5,554 bases of DNA. It comes from Xanthobacteraceae bacterium (GTDB lineage Bacteria > Pseudomonadota > Alphaproteobacteria > Rhizobiales > Xanthobacteraceae). The notes under the pieces were generated by a model. The model searched no databases and was not told the DNA's origin. It saw nothing but the letters and a program-made list of their open reading frames with translations. The position numbers and the translations under genes are program-made. Numbering within the stretch: the first letter of the stretch is position 1; the number at the start of each line of letters is the position of its first letter. Of this stretch, positions 1 through 5,554 are shown one piece after another. The stretch is from NCBI GenBank assembly GCA_030043175.1, contig JASHYD010001177.1, forward strand, positions 1 through 5,554, in the 5' to 3' direction.

Positions 1-1288
1 GCGACCGCGTCGCCCGATGCAGCGCTTCAGGGTGGAAAGCGAGGGCGTGACGCTGAGCAAGGCGGAAGATGCGGATGAGGTTCACCGGCTCGCGCGCGAA
101 CACCTCCGGATCCGCGATGTTGATGCGATTGTTATCGATTATGAAATCGGGGCATTCGCGCAGGACCCGCCGGCCGCGCGGTTTCAAGCGCGCCACCACA
201 CGGTTGAGCATTGGAGCGGATTTGGCTTGTCGGCTCTCCAGCGCCGCGCAAAGAATTGCCGTGAGGTCGCCGACATCCTTCGCCACCAAAAAGTAGTGCT
301 TCATAAACCGCTCGACATCGCGCATCCCGGCGCGGTCGACATAGCCGAGCCTCCTCGCGATGCTGCGCTGGATGTCGAACGACAGCCGCTCCTCGGCGCG
401 GCCGGCCACAAAGTGCATGTTGCACCGCACCGCCCAAAGGAAGTCCTCGCAGCGCCGGAACAGGCGGTATTCGGCACGGTTGAAGACGCCCTGCGCAATA
501 AGATCCTCAGGGTTGCGCACCCGGTAGACGTACTTGGCAATCCAAAAGAGCGTGTGCAGGTCGCGCAGCCCGCCTTTGCCATCCTTGACGTTAGGCTCAA
601 CCAGATACCGCGACTGGCCGCTGCGGCGATGACGCTCCTCGCGCTCTGCAAGCTTGGCAGCGACGAATGCGGTGGCGCTGCCTTGCACAACTTCTCTGTC
701 GAACCGAGCGACCAGTTCGTTGAATAGGGCACGGTCACCGAGCAGAAACCGCGCTTCCAGGATGGCGGTACGGATCGTCATATCTGCCCGCGCCAGACGA
801 ATGCAGTCGTCGATGGGCCGCGTCGCATGACCGACTTTGAGCCCCATGTCCCACAGGCAGTAGAGGATGGCCTCAGCGATCTGCTCGCCCCAGGCGGTCT
901 GCTTGTAGGGAAGCAGAAACAAAAGATCGATGTCCGAGCCCGGCGCCATCAGGCCGCGGCCATAGCCGCCGGTCGCCACGATCGCCATCCGCTCGCTCTC
1001 TGATGGGCTGTGGCGCGGATAAAGGCGTGTGGTGGCGAAGGTGAAGATCACCCTGATGAGGTCATCCTGCAGCCGACACAGCTGCGCGGCGCAGCGGCCG
1101 CCTTGGCGTTTCTTCAGCAACAGCGCCTCGGCCTTCGCGGAACTTTCTGCCAGCACGGCCTTGAGACGTTGAGCGACAGCGGTCCTTTTCTCGCCCTCGA
1201 CGGAATTTGCGAGTTCATCGACTTCAGCGATGACCGCGTCGGCGTCGAACAGGGCGTATGGTTCATGCGCAGGAGGAGCGAAGGACAT
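1..1288 (-). CDS. glnD: Bifunctional [protein-PII] uridylyltransferase / uridylyl-removing enzyme GlnD, N-terminal part (3' end outside window)
   Basis: GlnD is the cytoplasmic nitrogen sensor. It uridylylates PII proteins (GlnB/GlnK) when glutamine is low and removes UMP when it is high, thereby setting glutamine synthetase adenylylation and NtrB/NtrC activity. The reading frame runs from ATG at 1288 without a stop to the window edge, giving 429 residues, under half of the usual roughly 900. Visible: the nucleotidyltransferase motif GGYGRG (residues 107-112) with GSDIDLL (117-123), whose D119 and D121 should bind the catalytic metal, and the family signature EPNVKDGKGGLRDL (231-244). The fragment ends around FRLAQRHALAFHPEAL (407-422), before the HD hydrolase and two ACT domains. 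Start: an in-frame TGA at 1321-1319 leaves ATG 1288 as the first start codon; the Shine-Dalgarno is weak (AGG, 11 bases upstream). A 517-base gap separates it from the acyltransferase, so it probably has its own promoter. Motifs make the identity near certain. Confidence 0.97.
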   Translation of the reverse strand, partial: MSFAPPAHEPYALFDADAVIAEVDELANSVEGEKRTAVAQRLKAVLAESSAKAEALLLKKRQGGRCAAQLCRLQDDLIRVIFTFATTRLYPRHSPSESERMAIVATGGYGRGLMAPGSDIDLLFLLPYKQTAWGEQIAEAILYCLWDMGLKVGHATRPIDDCIRLARADMTIRTAILEARFLLGDRALFNELVARFDREVVQGSATAFVAAKLAEREERHRRSGQSRYLVEPNVKDGKGGLRDLHTLFWIAKYVYRVRNPEDLIAQGVFNRAEYRLFRRCEDFLWAVRCNMHFVAGRAEERLSFDIQRSIARRLGYVDRAGMRDVERFMKHYFLVAKDVGDLTAILCAALESRQAKSAPMLNRVVARLKPRGRRVLRECPDFIIDNNRINIADPEVFAREPVNLIRIFRLAQRHALAFHPEALHRATRS

Positions 1289-1328
1289 GCTTATCGATAC
1301 CTGAAGCTTCGCGGCGTGTCACGGCACG

Positions 1329-1360
1329 GTTCCTGTTCTTGGAGTTCCTGTTCTTGGAGT
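1329..1360. repeat. Tandem duplication of a 15-base unit upstream of glnD
   Basis: The unit GTTCCTGTTCTTGGA (plus strand) occurs twice back to back at 1329-1343 and 1344-1358 with no mismatch, followed by two bases (GT) of a third copy. It lies 41 bases upstream of the glnD ATG. On the glnD strand it reads as two A-rich TCCAAGAACAGGAAC units. It may be a recent slippage product or a repeated binding site in the glnD leader; the sequence alone does not decide between these. Confidence 0.85.
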
Positions 1361-1403
1361 GCCCGCGGGTCTCAAGGCATCGCAATAGACGAAATCGCGA
1401 ACG

Positions 1404-1437
1404 AAAAATGCGCAGATTGGACGAACTGTTGCGCATT
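1404..1437 (-). terminator. Terminator-like inverted repeat with T run (possible factor-independent terminator or leader hairpin)
   Basis: On the minus strand a perfect 8-base arm AATGCGCA (1437-1430) is separated by 15 bases from its complement TGCGCATT (1414-1407). The second arm runs directly into a run of five T (1408-1404). It lies about 370 bases after the acyltransferase stop and 116 bases before the glnD start, so it could end read-through from the mutS-acyltransferase unit or attenuate glnD. The 15-base loop and the mixed AT/GC stem make it a weak terminator. A bound operator with two half-sites is an alternative. Confidence 0.4.
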
Positions 1438-1606
1438 CGATTCGGTTTCGTTATTGCCGCGATCCCTTGCCCAGCTGGTGCGCAACATCCGCCAGCGAGT
1501 ATGGCGACGCGGCGCAGTCGGGCGAGCGACCGGCAGAACCTCGCCACCAGGAATTTCGTCGCGAAAATCAAGCCGCTGCTCGGATCGCGGTCCGCTCACC
1601 GTCTGA

Positions 1607-1619
1607 CCGCACTGTGCGG
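1607..1619. repeat. Short perfect inverted repeat (6 + 1 + 6)
   Basis: CCGCAC and its complement GTGCGG flank a single central T. As RNA it would form a stem of about 5 base pairs with a 3-base loop. There is no T run next to it, so it is not a standard terminator. It is the first of three palindromes within 73 bases. Confidence 0.6.
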
Positions 1620-1645
1620 CAAGAGGTATCGACATCTCCGTAGGG

Positions 1646-1663
1646 CGAGTCGGTTCCGACTCG
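1646..1663. repeat. Strong perfect inverted repeat (8 + 2 + 8)
   Basis: CGAGTCGGTTCCGACTCG has two perfect 8-base arms around TT. As RNA it would give a 7-pair GC-rich stem closed by a four-base loop, extendable on the plus strand by a G-U and a G-C pair (1645/1664, 1644/1665). It lies about 140 bases after the acyltransferase stop. With no T run on either side it is not a canonical terminator. It could be a processed or protective 3' hairpin, a protein-binding site or part of an extragenic palindromic element. Confidence 0.65.
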
Positions 1664-1669
1664 TCAAGG

Positions 1670-1679
1670 GCACCGGTGC
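1670..1679. repeat. 10-base perfect palindrome
   Basis: GCACCGGTGC is fully self-complementary and lies seven bases from the 1646-1663 hairpin. It is short enough to arise by chance in GC-rich DNA, and is listed because it clusters with two other palindromes. Confidence 0.5.
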
Positions 1680-1805
1680 GCAGGCGGCGGAAGTCAGGGG
1701 ACGGGCGAACACGGCCCGCAAGAGCGTGCCTTTTGTCCCCCCAAGTGTTCCAGTCGATTGAAATTCCATCACGCTCGCGAAAGGCGGGACGCCGTTGAGT
1801 AGGAT

Positions 1806-2864
1806 TCACGCCTCTGCCTTGGTGTGCGGCCGCGGCGGATCCCACGGATACCGGCGCCGCGCATGGGGTGGCCGCGGTCGTAGCTGGTCAAGTGGAAGAT
1901 GCCGCGAACCAGGGACGAGCTGATGCACCCGCGCATAGAGCTCCGAGGTGAGTTCTTGCCGATCGGCTCTCGATGCGAGTTCGGCAAAGGGCACCACGGC
2001 GCCCACGTGCACCTGGATGGTCGCACCGACGAAGTTTCGCAGTTCCGAGACCATCAGCGCCAGCCGGATCGTCACGCTATAGCGGCTCACGAGATGAAAG
2101 AGCGGGCTGTTCTGCCCTTCGAAATACACCGGAAGCACCGCGGCTTTTGCCTGCTGGATCAGCCGGGCGGTGAAGGTCTTCCACGGCAGTTCCTCGGCCT
2201 TACCGGCGGGATTATCTGCCGTTGCAACCCCGCCTGCCGGGAACACGACGATCGTAATGCCCTCCCGCAACAGGCGCCGCGCTGCGTCACGGGATTCGAC
2301 GTTCGTCTTGATTGCCTCCCGGCTGCCGGAGAAATCGATTGGAAGTGCCAAATGGCGGATCTCCGGAACCTTCAGCAGGTCGCTGTGGGCGAGAATGCGA
2401 CAGGGACGGCCGAGTTGTTCGGCGAGCGCCAATATCGCGATTCCATCACCGATGCCGAACGGGTGATTGGCGACGATCACGAGCGGCATTTCGGGCGGCA
2501 CCGTCACCGGCCAGGGAGCCGCGTCGGGATTGCCGCCGTTGATCTCGAGCCTGGTTCCGATCATGCCGAGAAGTTCGTTCATCATGCGTGGGTTTTTGCC
2601 AGCCACCTCCGTGCGCCAGGCACGATAGATCGGCAGCAACTGGCGTCTCCCCGAGAGGTCCTCGATCGCGTGCATCGCCCAGCGTCTCCACCAGGGGTCG
2701 CGCGGTGATGCGTAGGTAAGAATCTTGGATTCCATATTCATTCTGGGTTGCGGATGACGTCTGCTTCTACCACGCCCAACCGCGTGAAGCTCGATCAAAC
2801 TTATAGGCTCGAGCGGCGCCCCAGCCTCGTCTTCGTCTTCGTGATGCTGCAGCTTTTTTTTCAC
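1806..2864 (-). CDS. PlsC-like lysophospholipid acyltransferase family protein (1-acylglycerol-3-phosphate acyltransferase-like)
   Basis: This 352-residue protein probably transfers an acyl group to a lysophospholipid or related lipid at the inner face of the membrane; the exact acceptor cannot be read from sequence. Visible: the catalytic acyltransferase motif as NHPFGIGD (H134, D140), an H-x5-D spacing rather than the classical H-x4-D of PlsC, as seen in COG3176-like members; FPAGG (208-212) in place of the FPEG substrate-binding motif; and a downstream LPVYFEGQNS segment (244-253). No signal peptide or clear transmembrane helix is visible. Start: GTG 2864 has AGGA nine bases upstream, but the first 40 residues (lysines, then an acidic HEDEDE stretch) look unlike the rest. 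ATG 2741 or 2735, just before ILTYASPRDPW (residue 48 on), may be the conserved start, though neither has a Shine-Dalgarno. The 54-base gap after mutS suggests co-transcription. Family certain, function general, start uncertain. Confidence 0.88.
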   Translation of the reverse strand: MKKKLQHHEDEDEAGAPLEPISLIELHAVGRGRSRRHPQPRMNMESKILTYASPRDPWWRRWAMHAIEDLSGRRQLLPIYRAWRTEVAGKNPRMMNELLGMIGTRLEINGGNPDAAPWPVTVPPEMPLVIVANHPFGIGDGIAILALAEQLGRPCRILAHSDLLKVPEIRHLALPIDFSGSREAIKTNVESRDAARRLLREGITIVVFPAGGVATADNPAGKAEELPWKTFTARLIQQAKAAVLPVYFEGQNSPLFHLVSRYSVTIRLALMVSELRNFVGATIQVHVGAVVPFAELASRADRQELTSELYARVHQLVPGSRHLPLDQLRPRPPHARRRYPWDPPRPHTKAEA

Positions 2865-2873
2865 GATGGCGGA

Positions 2874-2877
2874 TCCT
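2874..2877 (-). promoter_or_regulatory. Putative Shine-Dalgarno for the GTG start of the acyltransferase
   Basis: AGGA on the minus strand ends nine bases before the GTG at 2864-2862. It is the main support for the upstream start, since neither ATG 2741 nor ATG 2735 has a recognisable ribosome binding site. Confidence 0.45.
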
Positions 2878-2883
2878 GCGCTC

Positions 2884-2921
2884 GCCTGAAACGAACCGCT
2901 ACTGGCTGAAGCAAACCGCTA
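2884..2921. repeat. Imperfect direct repeat, period 20, starting at the mutS stop codon
   Basis: On the minus strand TAGCGGTTTGCTTCAGCC (2921-2904) is followed two bases later by TAGCGGTTCGTTTCAGGC (2901-2884), matching at 15 of 18 positions. The first TAG is the mutS stop codon. The pattern suggests an old small duplication at the gene end. It fills most of the 54-base spacer to the acyltransferase, and I see no terminator there. Confidence 0.7.
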
Positions 2922-5554
2922 TGTTGGCTTCGCGGCCAGAAGCTTGAGGGCGTAAAGTACGTCCAGGGCTTCGCGCGGCGACATCTCGTCGGGATGCAAG
3001 TCGGCGAGCGCCTTGACGATGGCGTCAGCGGTCGGATTGCTTGGCGGCGGAGCGGGTCGCGCCACGACCGAAAAAAGCGGCAGATCGTCGATGAGACGAT
3101 CAGACCGCGACATGCGATCCTGGGCTTCAAGCTCGGCCAGCACCTGCTTGGCCCGCTCGATCACGGCGGTCGGAAGGCCGGCGAGCTTGGCGACCTGTAT
3201 GCCGTAGGAGCGGTCGGCTGCGCCCGGCACCACCTCGTGCAGGAACACCACGTCACCGTGCCATTCCTTCACCCGTACGGTCGCATTGAACAGCCGTTTC
3301 AGCCTTGCGGCAAGCGCCGTCAACTCGTGAAAATGGGTGGCGAACAGCGCGCGACACCGACTGGTCTCATGCAGGTGCTCGATCGCGGCCCAGGCGATTG
3401 ACAGGCCGTCGAAGGTTGCGGTCCCGCGCCCGATCTCGTCGAGAATCACAAGCGAGCGCTCGCCCGCCTGATTGAGAATTGCCGCGGTCTCCACCATTTC
3501 CACCATGAAGGTCGAACGTCCGCGGGCAAGATCGTCCGCGGCCCCGACGCGCGAAAACAGGCGGTCGACGATGCCGATGCGCGCCTGCTTGGCCGGTACA
3601 AAGCTCCCCATCTGGGCAAGTACGGCAATGAGCGCATTCTGGCGCAGGTAGGTCGACTGGCCCGCCATGTTGGGGCCGGTGACGAGATAGATGCGCCCCG
3701 CTTTTGCGCCCCCCGCTTCACCTTCTCCCGGCCCTGTCCCCAACCCTGCCCCGCCCGCGGGGGGCGGCGAGAGGTCGCAATCATTTGCGACGAACGGTCC
3801 GCCGTCGTGCGCGAGCGCCTGTTCCACCACCGGATGCCTCCCGCCGACAACGACAAAGTTGCGGCTGGCGTCAACTTCGGGCCGTACGTAGCTGCGCTCG
3901 ACCGCCAGGGTCGCCAGCGCCGCCGCGACGTCAATTGAGGCAAGCGCCTCAGCCGCAGCCTTGATGTCTTCAGCAGCCCTTACGGCCTGCGCAGCAAGGC
4001 GATCGAATATTTCAAGTTCCATTCCGAGCGAGCGGTCTGCCGCACTGGCAATCTTGGCTTCGAGGTCGCCAAGCTCTGCCGTGGTGAAACGAATCTGGCC
4101 AGCAAGGGTCTGGCGGTGAATGAATGTGGCGTTCCACGGAGCGCCAATCAACCGGTCGCCGTTGGCAGCCGTCACCTCGACGAAATAGCCGAGGACGTTG
4201 TTATGCCTGATTTTCAGGGTCCTGATCTGGGTTTCCTCGGCGTAGCGGGCCTGCAGTGACGCGACCACTCGTCGCGATTCATCGCGCAGTGAGCGCGTCT
4301 CATCGAGCGTCTCGTCATAATGGGCGCCGATAAATCCGCCCTCGCGCCGTGACAGCGGCAGGTCGTGGCTAAGTGCGGCGGAAAGCTCGGCGGCGATGTC
4401 CGGATCGGGCCGTCGCAACGAGAAGGTAGCGTCGGCGATCTCGGCAACCTGCGGGGCGATCGCGAGGCGTTGCGACAGCTCCGCGGCGGCGTGCAGGCCG
4501 TCGCGGATTGCGGCGAGATCGCGCGGTCCGCCGCGACCGACCACCAGCCGGGCCATCGCGCGGGCGAGATCGGGCGCGGCCGCGAGCCGGGAGCGAACGT
4601 CCGCGCGCAAATCGACTTCGCTCACCAACAGCCCGACCGCATCGAGGCGCCGGTTGATGGCAGCCGGATCGGTGAGCGGCGCCGCGAGCCGTTGCGCGAG
4701 CAGCCGGGCGCCCGCGACCGTGACGGTTCGATCGATTGCGGCGATCAGCGAACCACGGCGCTCGCCATTGTGGGCGCGCACCAGCTCAAGGTTGGTGCGC
4801 GTCGCCGCGTCGATGGCAAGCGTCGCCCCGGCGGGTTCGCCGGCCGGAGGCGACAGCGGTGGACGCTTGCCGAGCTGGGTACGCTCCACATAGGTGACGC
4901 AGGCGGCGGCAGCCGTGAGTTCGAGCCGCGACAGTGCCCCGAACACGTCCGCGGTCGCGACCGCAAAATAGGTCGCGAGACGGCGCTCGGCGCTTGCCCC
5001 GTCGAACACATCGCGGGTCAGCGGCGTCACCGCCGGCAGCGAGCGCCACAGTGGCTTAAGATCGGCGTCATCGTAGAGCGCATCCGACACGATGATCTCG
5101 CCGGGTTCCAGCCGGGCGATCTCGGCCGGCAGGCCATTGCGGTCGCAGGTGGAGATGCGGAATTCGCCGGTCGAAATGTCGAGATACGCGAGCGCGAAAA
5201 CGCTGTGCGCATCGGCCGCGCCGCGTTTCGCGCGCGCAACGGCGACGAGATAGTTGTTGCGCTTGGCGTCGAGAAGGGAATCCTCCGTCAAGGTTCCGGC
5301 CGTGACCAGGCGAATGACGTCGCGCTGGACGACGCTCTTTCCGCCGCGCTTCTTCGCCTCCGCCGGATCCTCGACCTGCTCGCAAACTGCCACCCGATGG
5401 CCCTGCGCGATGAGACGATGCAGATATTCATCGGCGCGGTGCACCGGCACCCCGCACATCGGAATATCCTGCCCGCGGTGCTTGCCGCGCTTGGTCAATA
5501 CGATGCCGAGCGCACGGCTGGCCAGTTCGGCGTCCTCAAAGAATAATTCGTAAA
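2919..5554 (-). CDS. mutS: DNA mismatch repair protein MutS, N-terminus outside window; Walker A lysine read as glutamine
   Basis: MutS binds mismatches and small loops in newly replicated DNA and, using ATP, recruits MutL to start strand-directed repair. In all 877 residues are visible. The first complete codons read YELFFEDAE, the end of the F-x-E mismatch-reading motif (E. coli Phe36/Glu38); the Phe codon is cut by the edge, so only a few dozen residues are missing. Counting from the TTG codon at 5498: mismatch-binding and connector domains to about 240; core/clamp about 240-545, with ATRTNLEL at 232-239; ATPase from about 545. In the ATPase, Walker A is GPNMAGQST (608-616), STFMVEM 662-668, Walker [12 protein letters not shown] (683-693), FATHFHEL 719-726, [11 protein letters not shown] 766-776. 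A C-terminal [16 protein letters not shown] helix (834-849) follows. Odd: Q614 replaces the Walker A lysine (E. coli K620), and about 21 extra residues precede it. The frame has no stop or frameshift. The identity is certain; normal activity is in question. Confidence 0.97.
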   Translation of the reverse strand, partial: YELFFEDAELASRALGIVLTKRGKHRGQDIPMCGVPVHRADEYLHRLIAQGHRVAVCEQVEDPAEAKKRGGKSVVQRDVIRLVTAGTLTEDSLLDAKRNNYLVAVARAKRGAADAHSVFALAYLDISTGEFRISTCDRNGLPAEIARLEPGEIIVSDALYDDADLKPLWRSLPAVTPLTRDVFDGASAERRLATYFAVATADVFGALSRLELTAAAACVTYVERTQLGKRPPLSPPAGEPAGATLAIDAATRTNLELVRAHNGERRGSLIAAIDRTVTVAGARLLAQRLAAPLTDPAAINRRLDAVGLLVSEVDLRADVRSRLAAAPDLARAMARLVVGRGGPRDLAAIRDGLHAAAELSQRLAIAPQVAEIADATFSLRRPDPDIAAELSAALSHDLPLSRREGGFIGAHYDETLDETRSLRDESRRVVASLQARYAEETQIRTLKIRHNNVLGYFVEVTAANGDRLIGAPWNATFIHRQTLAGQIRFTTAELGDLEAKIASAADRSLGMELEIFDRLAAQAVRAAEDIKAAAEALASIDVAAALATLAVERSYVRPEVDASRNFVVVGGRHPVVEQALAHDGGPFVANDCDLSPPPAGGAGLGTGPGEGEAGGAKAGRIYLVTGPNMAGQSTYLRQNALIAVLAQMGSFVPAKQARIGIVDRLFSRVGAADDLARGRSTFMVEMVETAAILNQAGERSLVILDEIGRGTATFDGLSIAWAAIEHLHETSRCRALFATHFHELTALAARLKRLFNATVRVKEWHGDVVFLHEVVPGAADRSYGIQVAKLAGLPTAVIERAKQVLAELEAQDRMSRSDRLIDDLPLFSVVARPAPPPSNPTADAIVKALADLHPDEMSPREALDVLYALKLLAAKPT
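3700..3767 (-). repeat. Palindromic-repeat-like, Gly/Pro-rich in-frame insertion inside mutS
   Basis: After the conserved NDCDLSP the protein carries [19 protein letters not shown] and a few more residues before IYLVTGPN. E. coli has 7 residues between LSP and TGPN; here there are 28. The DNA contains a GC hairpin (CCCCGC, CC, GCGGGG at 3749-3762) next to C-rich CCCAACCCTGCCCC and CTTCTCCC runs on the plus strand. From memory this resembles the extragenic palindromic repeats common in Bradyrhizobium-type genomes, whose translations read PPAGEG-like. The length is a multiple of three, so the frame survives. The boundaries are approximate; it may instead be a lineage-specific linker. Confidence 0.55.

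Larger units (their letters stand above)
1289..1805. other. 517-base intergenic region between the acyltransferase and glnD, no supported gene
   Basis: Open frames cross this stretch on both strands (for example 1372-1845 minus and 1258-1761 plus). Their translations are Arg/Ser-rich, match no family I know, and overlap glnD or the acyltransferase, so I do not call them genes. What can be seen is a terminator-like inverted repeat (1404-1437), three short palindromes (1607-1679) and a 15-base tandem duplication (1329-1360). I found no tRNA or rRNA and no convincing sigma-70 or sigma-54 promoter. The region should hold the glnD promoter and 5' leader; a small RNA or the remnant of a lost gene are also possible. 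Confidence 0.6.

Noticed and set aside
17..727. Plus-strand open frame of 236 codons opposite glnD
   Set aside because: The minus strand here carries the conserved GlnD signature (EPNVKDGKGGLRDL), so the plus frame is a shadow.
1718..1731. Near match to a sigma-54 promoter on the glnD strand (AGGCACG-N3-TTGC)
   Set aside because: The GG and GC elements are nine bases apart instead of the strictly required ten, and it is about 430 bases from glnD.
1258..1761. Plus-strand open frame of 167 codons, with an internal Met at 1408 followed by a signal-peptide-like stretch
   Set aside because: It overlaps the glnD start on the other strand, there is no Shine-Dalgarno before 1408, and the rest is Arg/Ser-rich without a domain.
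1372..1845. Minus-strand open frame of 157 codons in the intergenic region
   Set aside because: It starts inside the acyltransferase gene, has no recognisable domain, and is rich in Arg and Pro like random GC-rich DNA. A degraded gene cannot be excluded.
1899..2708. Plus-strand open frame of 269 codons opposite the acyltransferase
   Set aside because: It is a shadow of the acyltransferase, with His/Arg-rich composition and no recognisable domain.
3749..3762. GC hairpin within mutS considered as an intrinsic terminator
   Set aside because: It is in the middle of an intact reading frame and has no T run on the minus strand. It fits better as part of the inserted repeat.
4365..5546. Long plus-strand open frame (393 codons) opposite mutS
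   Set aside because: It is fully antisense to unmistakable MutS coding sequence, and its Arg/Gly-rich translation shows no family motif. Long antisense frames are expected in GC-rich coding DNA.
1..5554. Defence system, CRISPR array, prophage, insertion sequence or biosynthetic cluster
   Set aside because: All clearly coding sequence belongs to three chromosomal genes. There are no spaced repeats, transposase motifs or attachment-site pattern.

Overview
The window looks like a GC-rich alphaproteobacterial chromosome segment, most likely from the order Hyphomicrobiales (Rhizobiales), Bradyrhizobium/Rhodopseudomonas-like. This rests on recalled resemblance of the MutS, GlnD and acyltransferase proteins to that group and on the strong G/C preference at third codon positions. 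No database search was possible. All three genes I can support are on the minus strand, so transcription runs from position 5554 towards 1. Two of them leave the window.

Layout in the direction of transcription: (1) 5554-2919, mutS, the mismatch-recognition ATPase, missing only its first few dozen residues. (2) A 54-base gap (2918-2865) holding an imperfect 20-base tandem repeat that starts on the mutS stop codon, and a Shine-Dalgarno-like AGGA. (3) 2864-1806, a PlsC-like lysophospholipid acyltransferase with an H-x5-D catalytic motif. (4) 1805-1289, a 517-base region with no gene I can support. It holds several perfect inverted repeats, one followed by a T run on the minus strand (terminator-like), and a 15-base tandem duplication. 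(5) 1288-1, the N-terminal 429 residues of glnD, the PII uridylyltransferase/uridylyl-removing enzyme and nitrogen sensor. Its HD and ACT domains lie beyond the left edge.

The genes do not form one pathway: mutS is DNA repair, the acyltransferase is probably lipid remodelling, and glnD controls nitrogen status signalling. mutS next to glnD is, from memory, a familiar arrangement in this group of bacteria. The short mutS-acyltransferase gap suggests co-transcription, while the 517-base gap suggests glnD has its own promoter, although I could not identify one.

I see no new system such as a defence island, mobile element or CRISPR array. The most notable points are inside mutS. The Walker A (P-loop) lysine is read as glutamine (GPNMAGQST). 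About 21 extra Gly/Pro-rich residues, which look like a translated palindromic repeat element, sit a few residues upstream of it. Everything else in the MutS ATPase appears intact.
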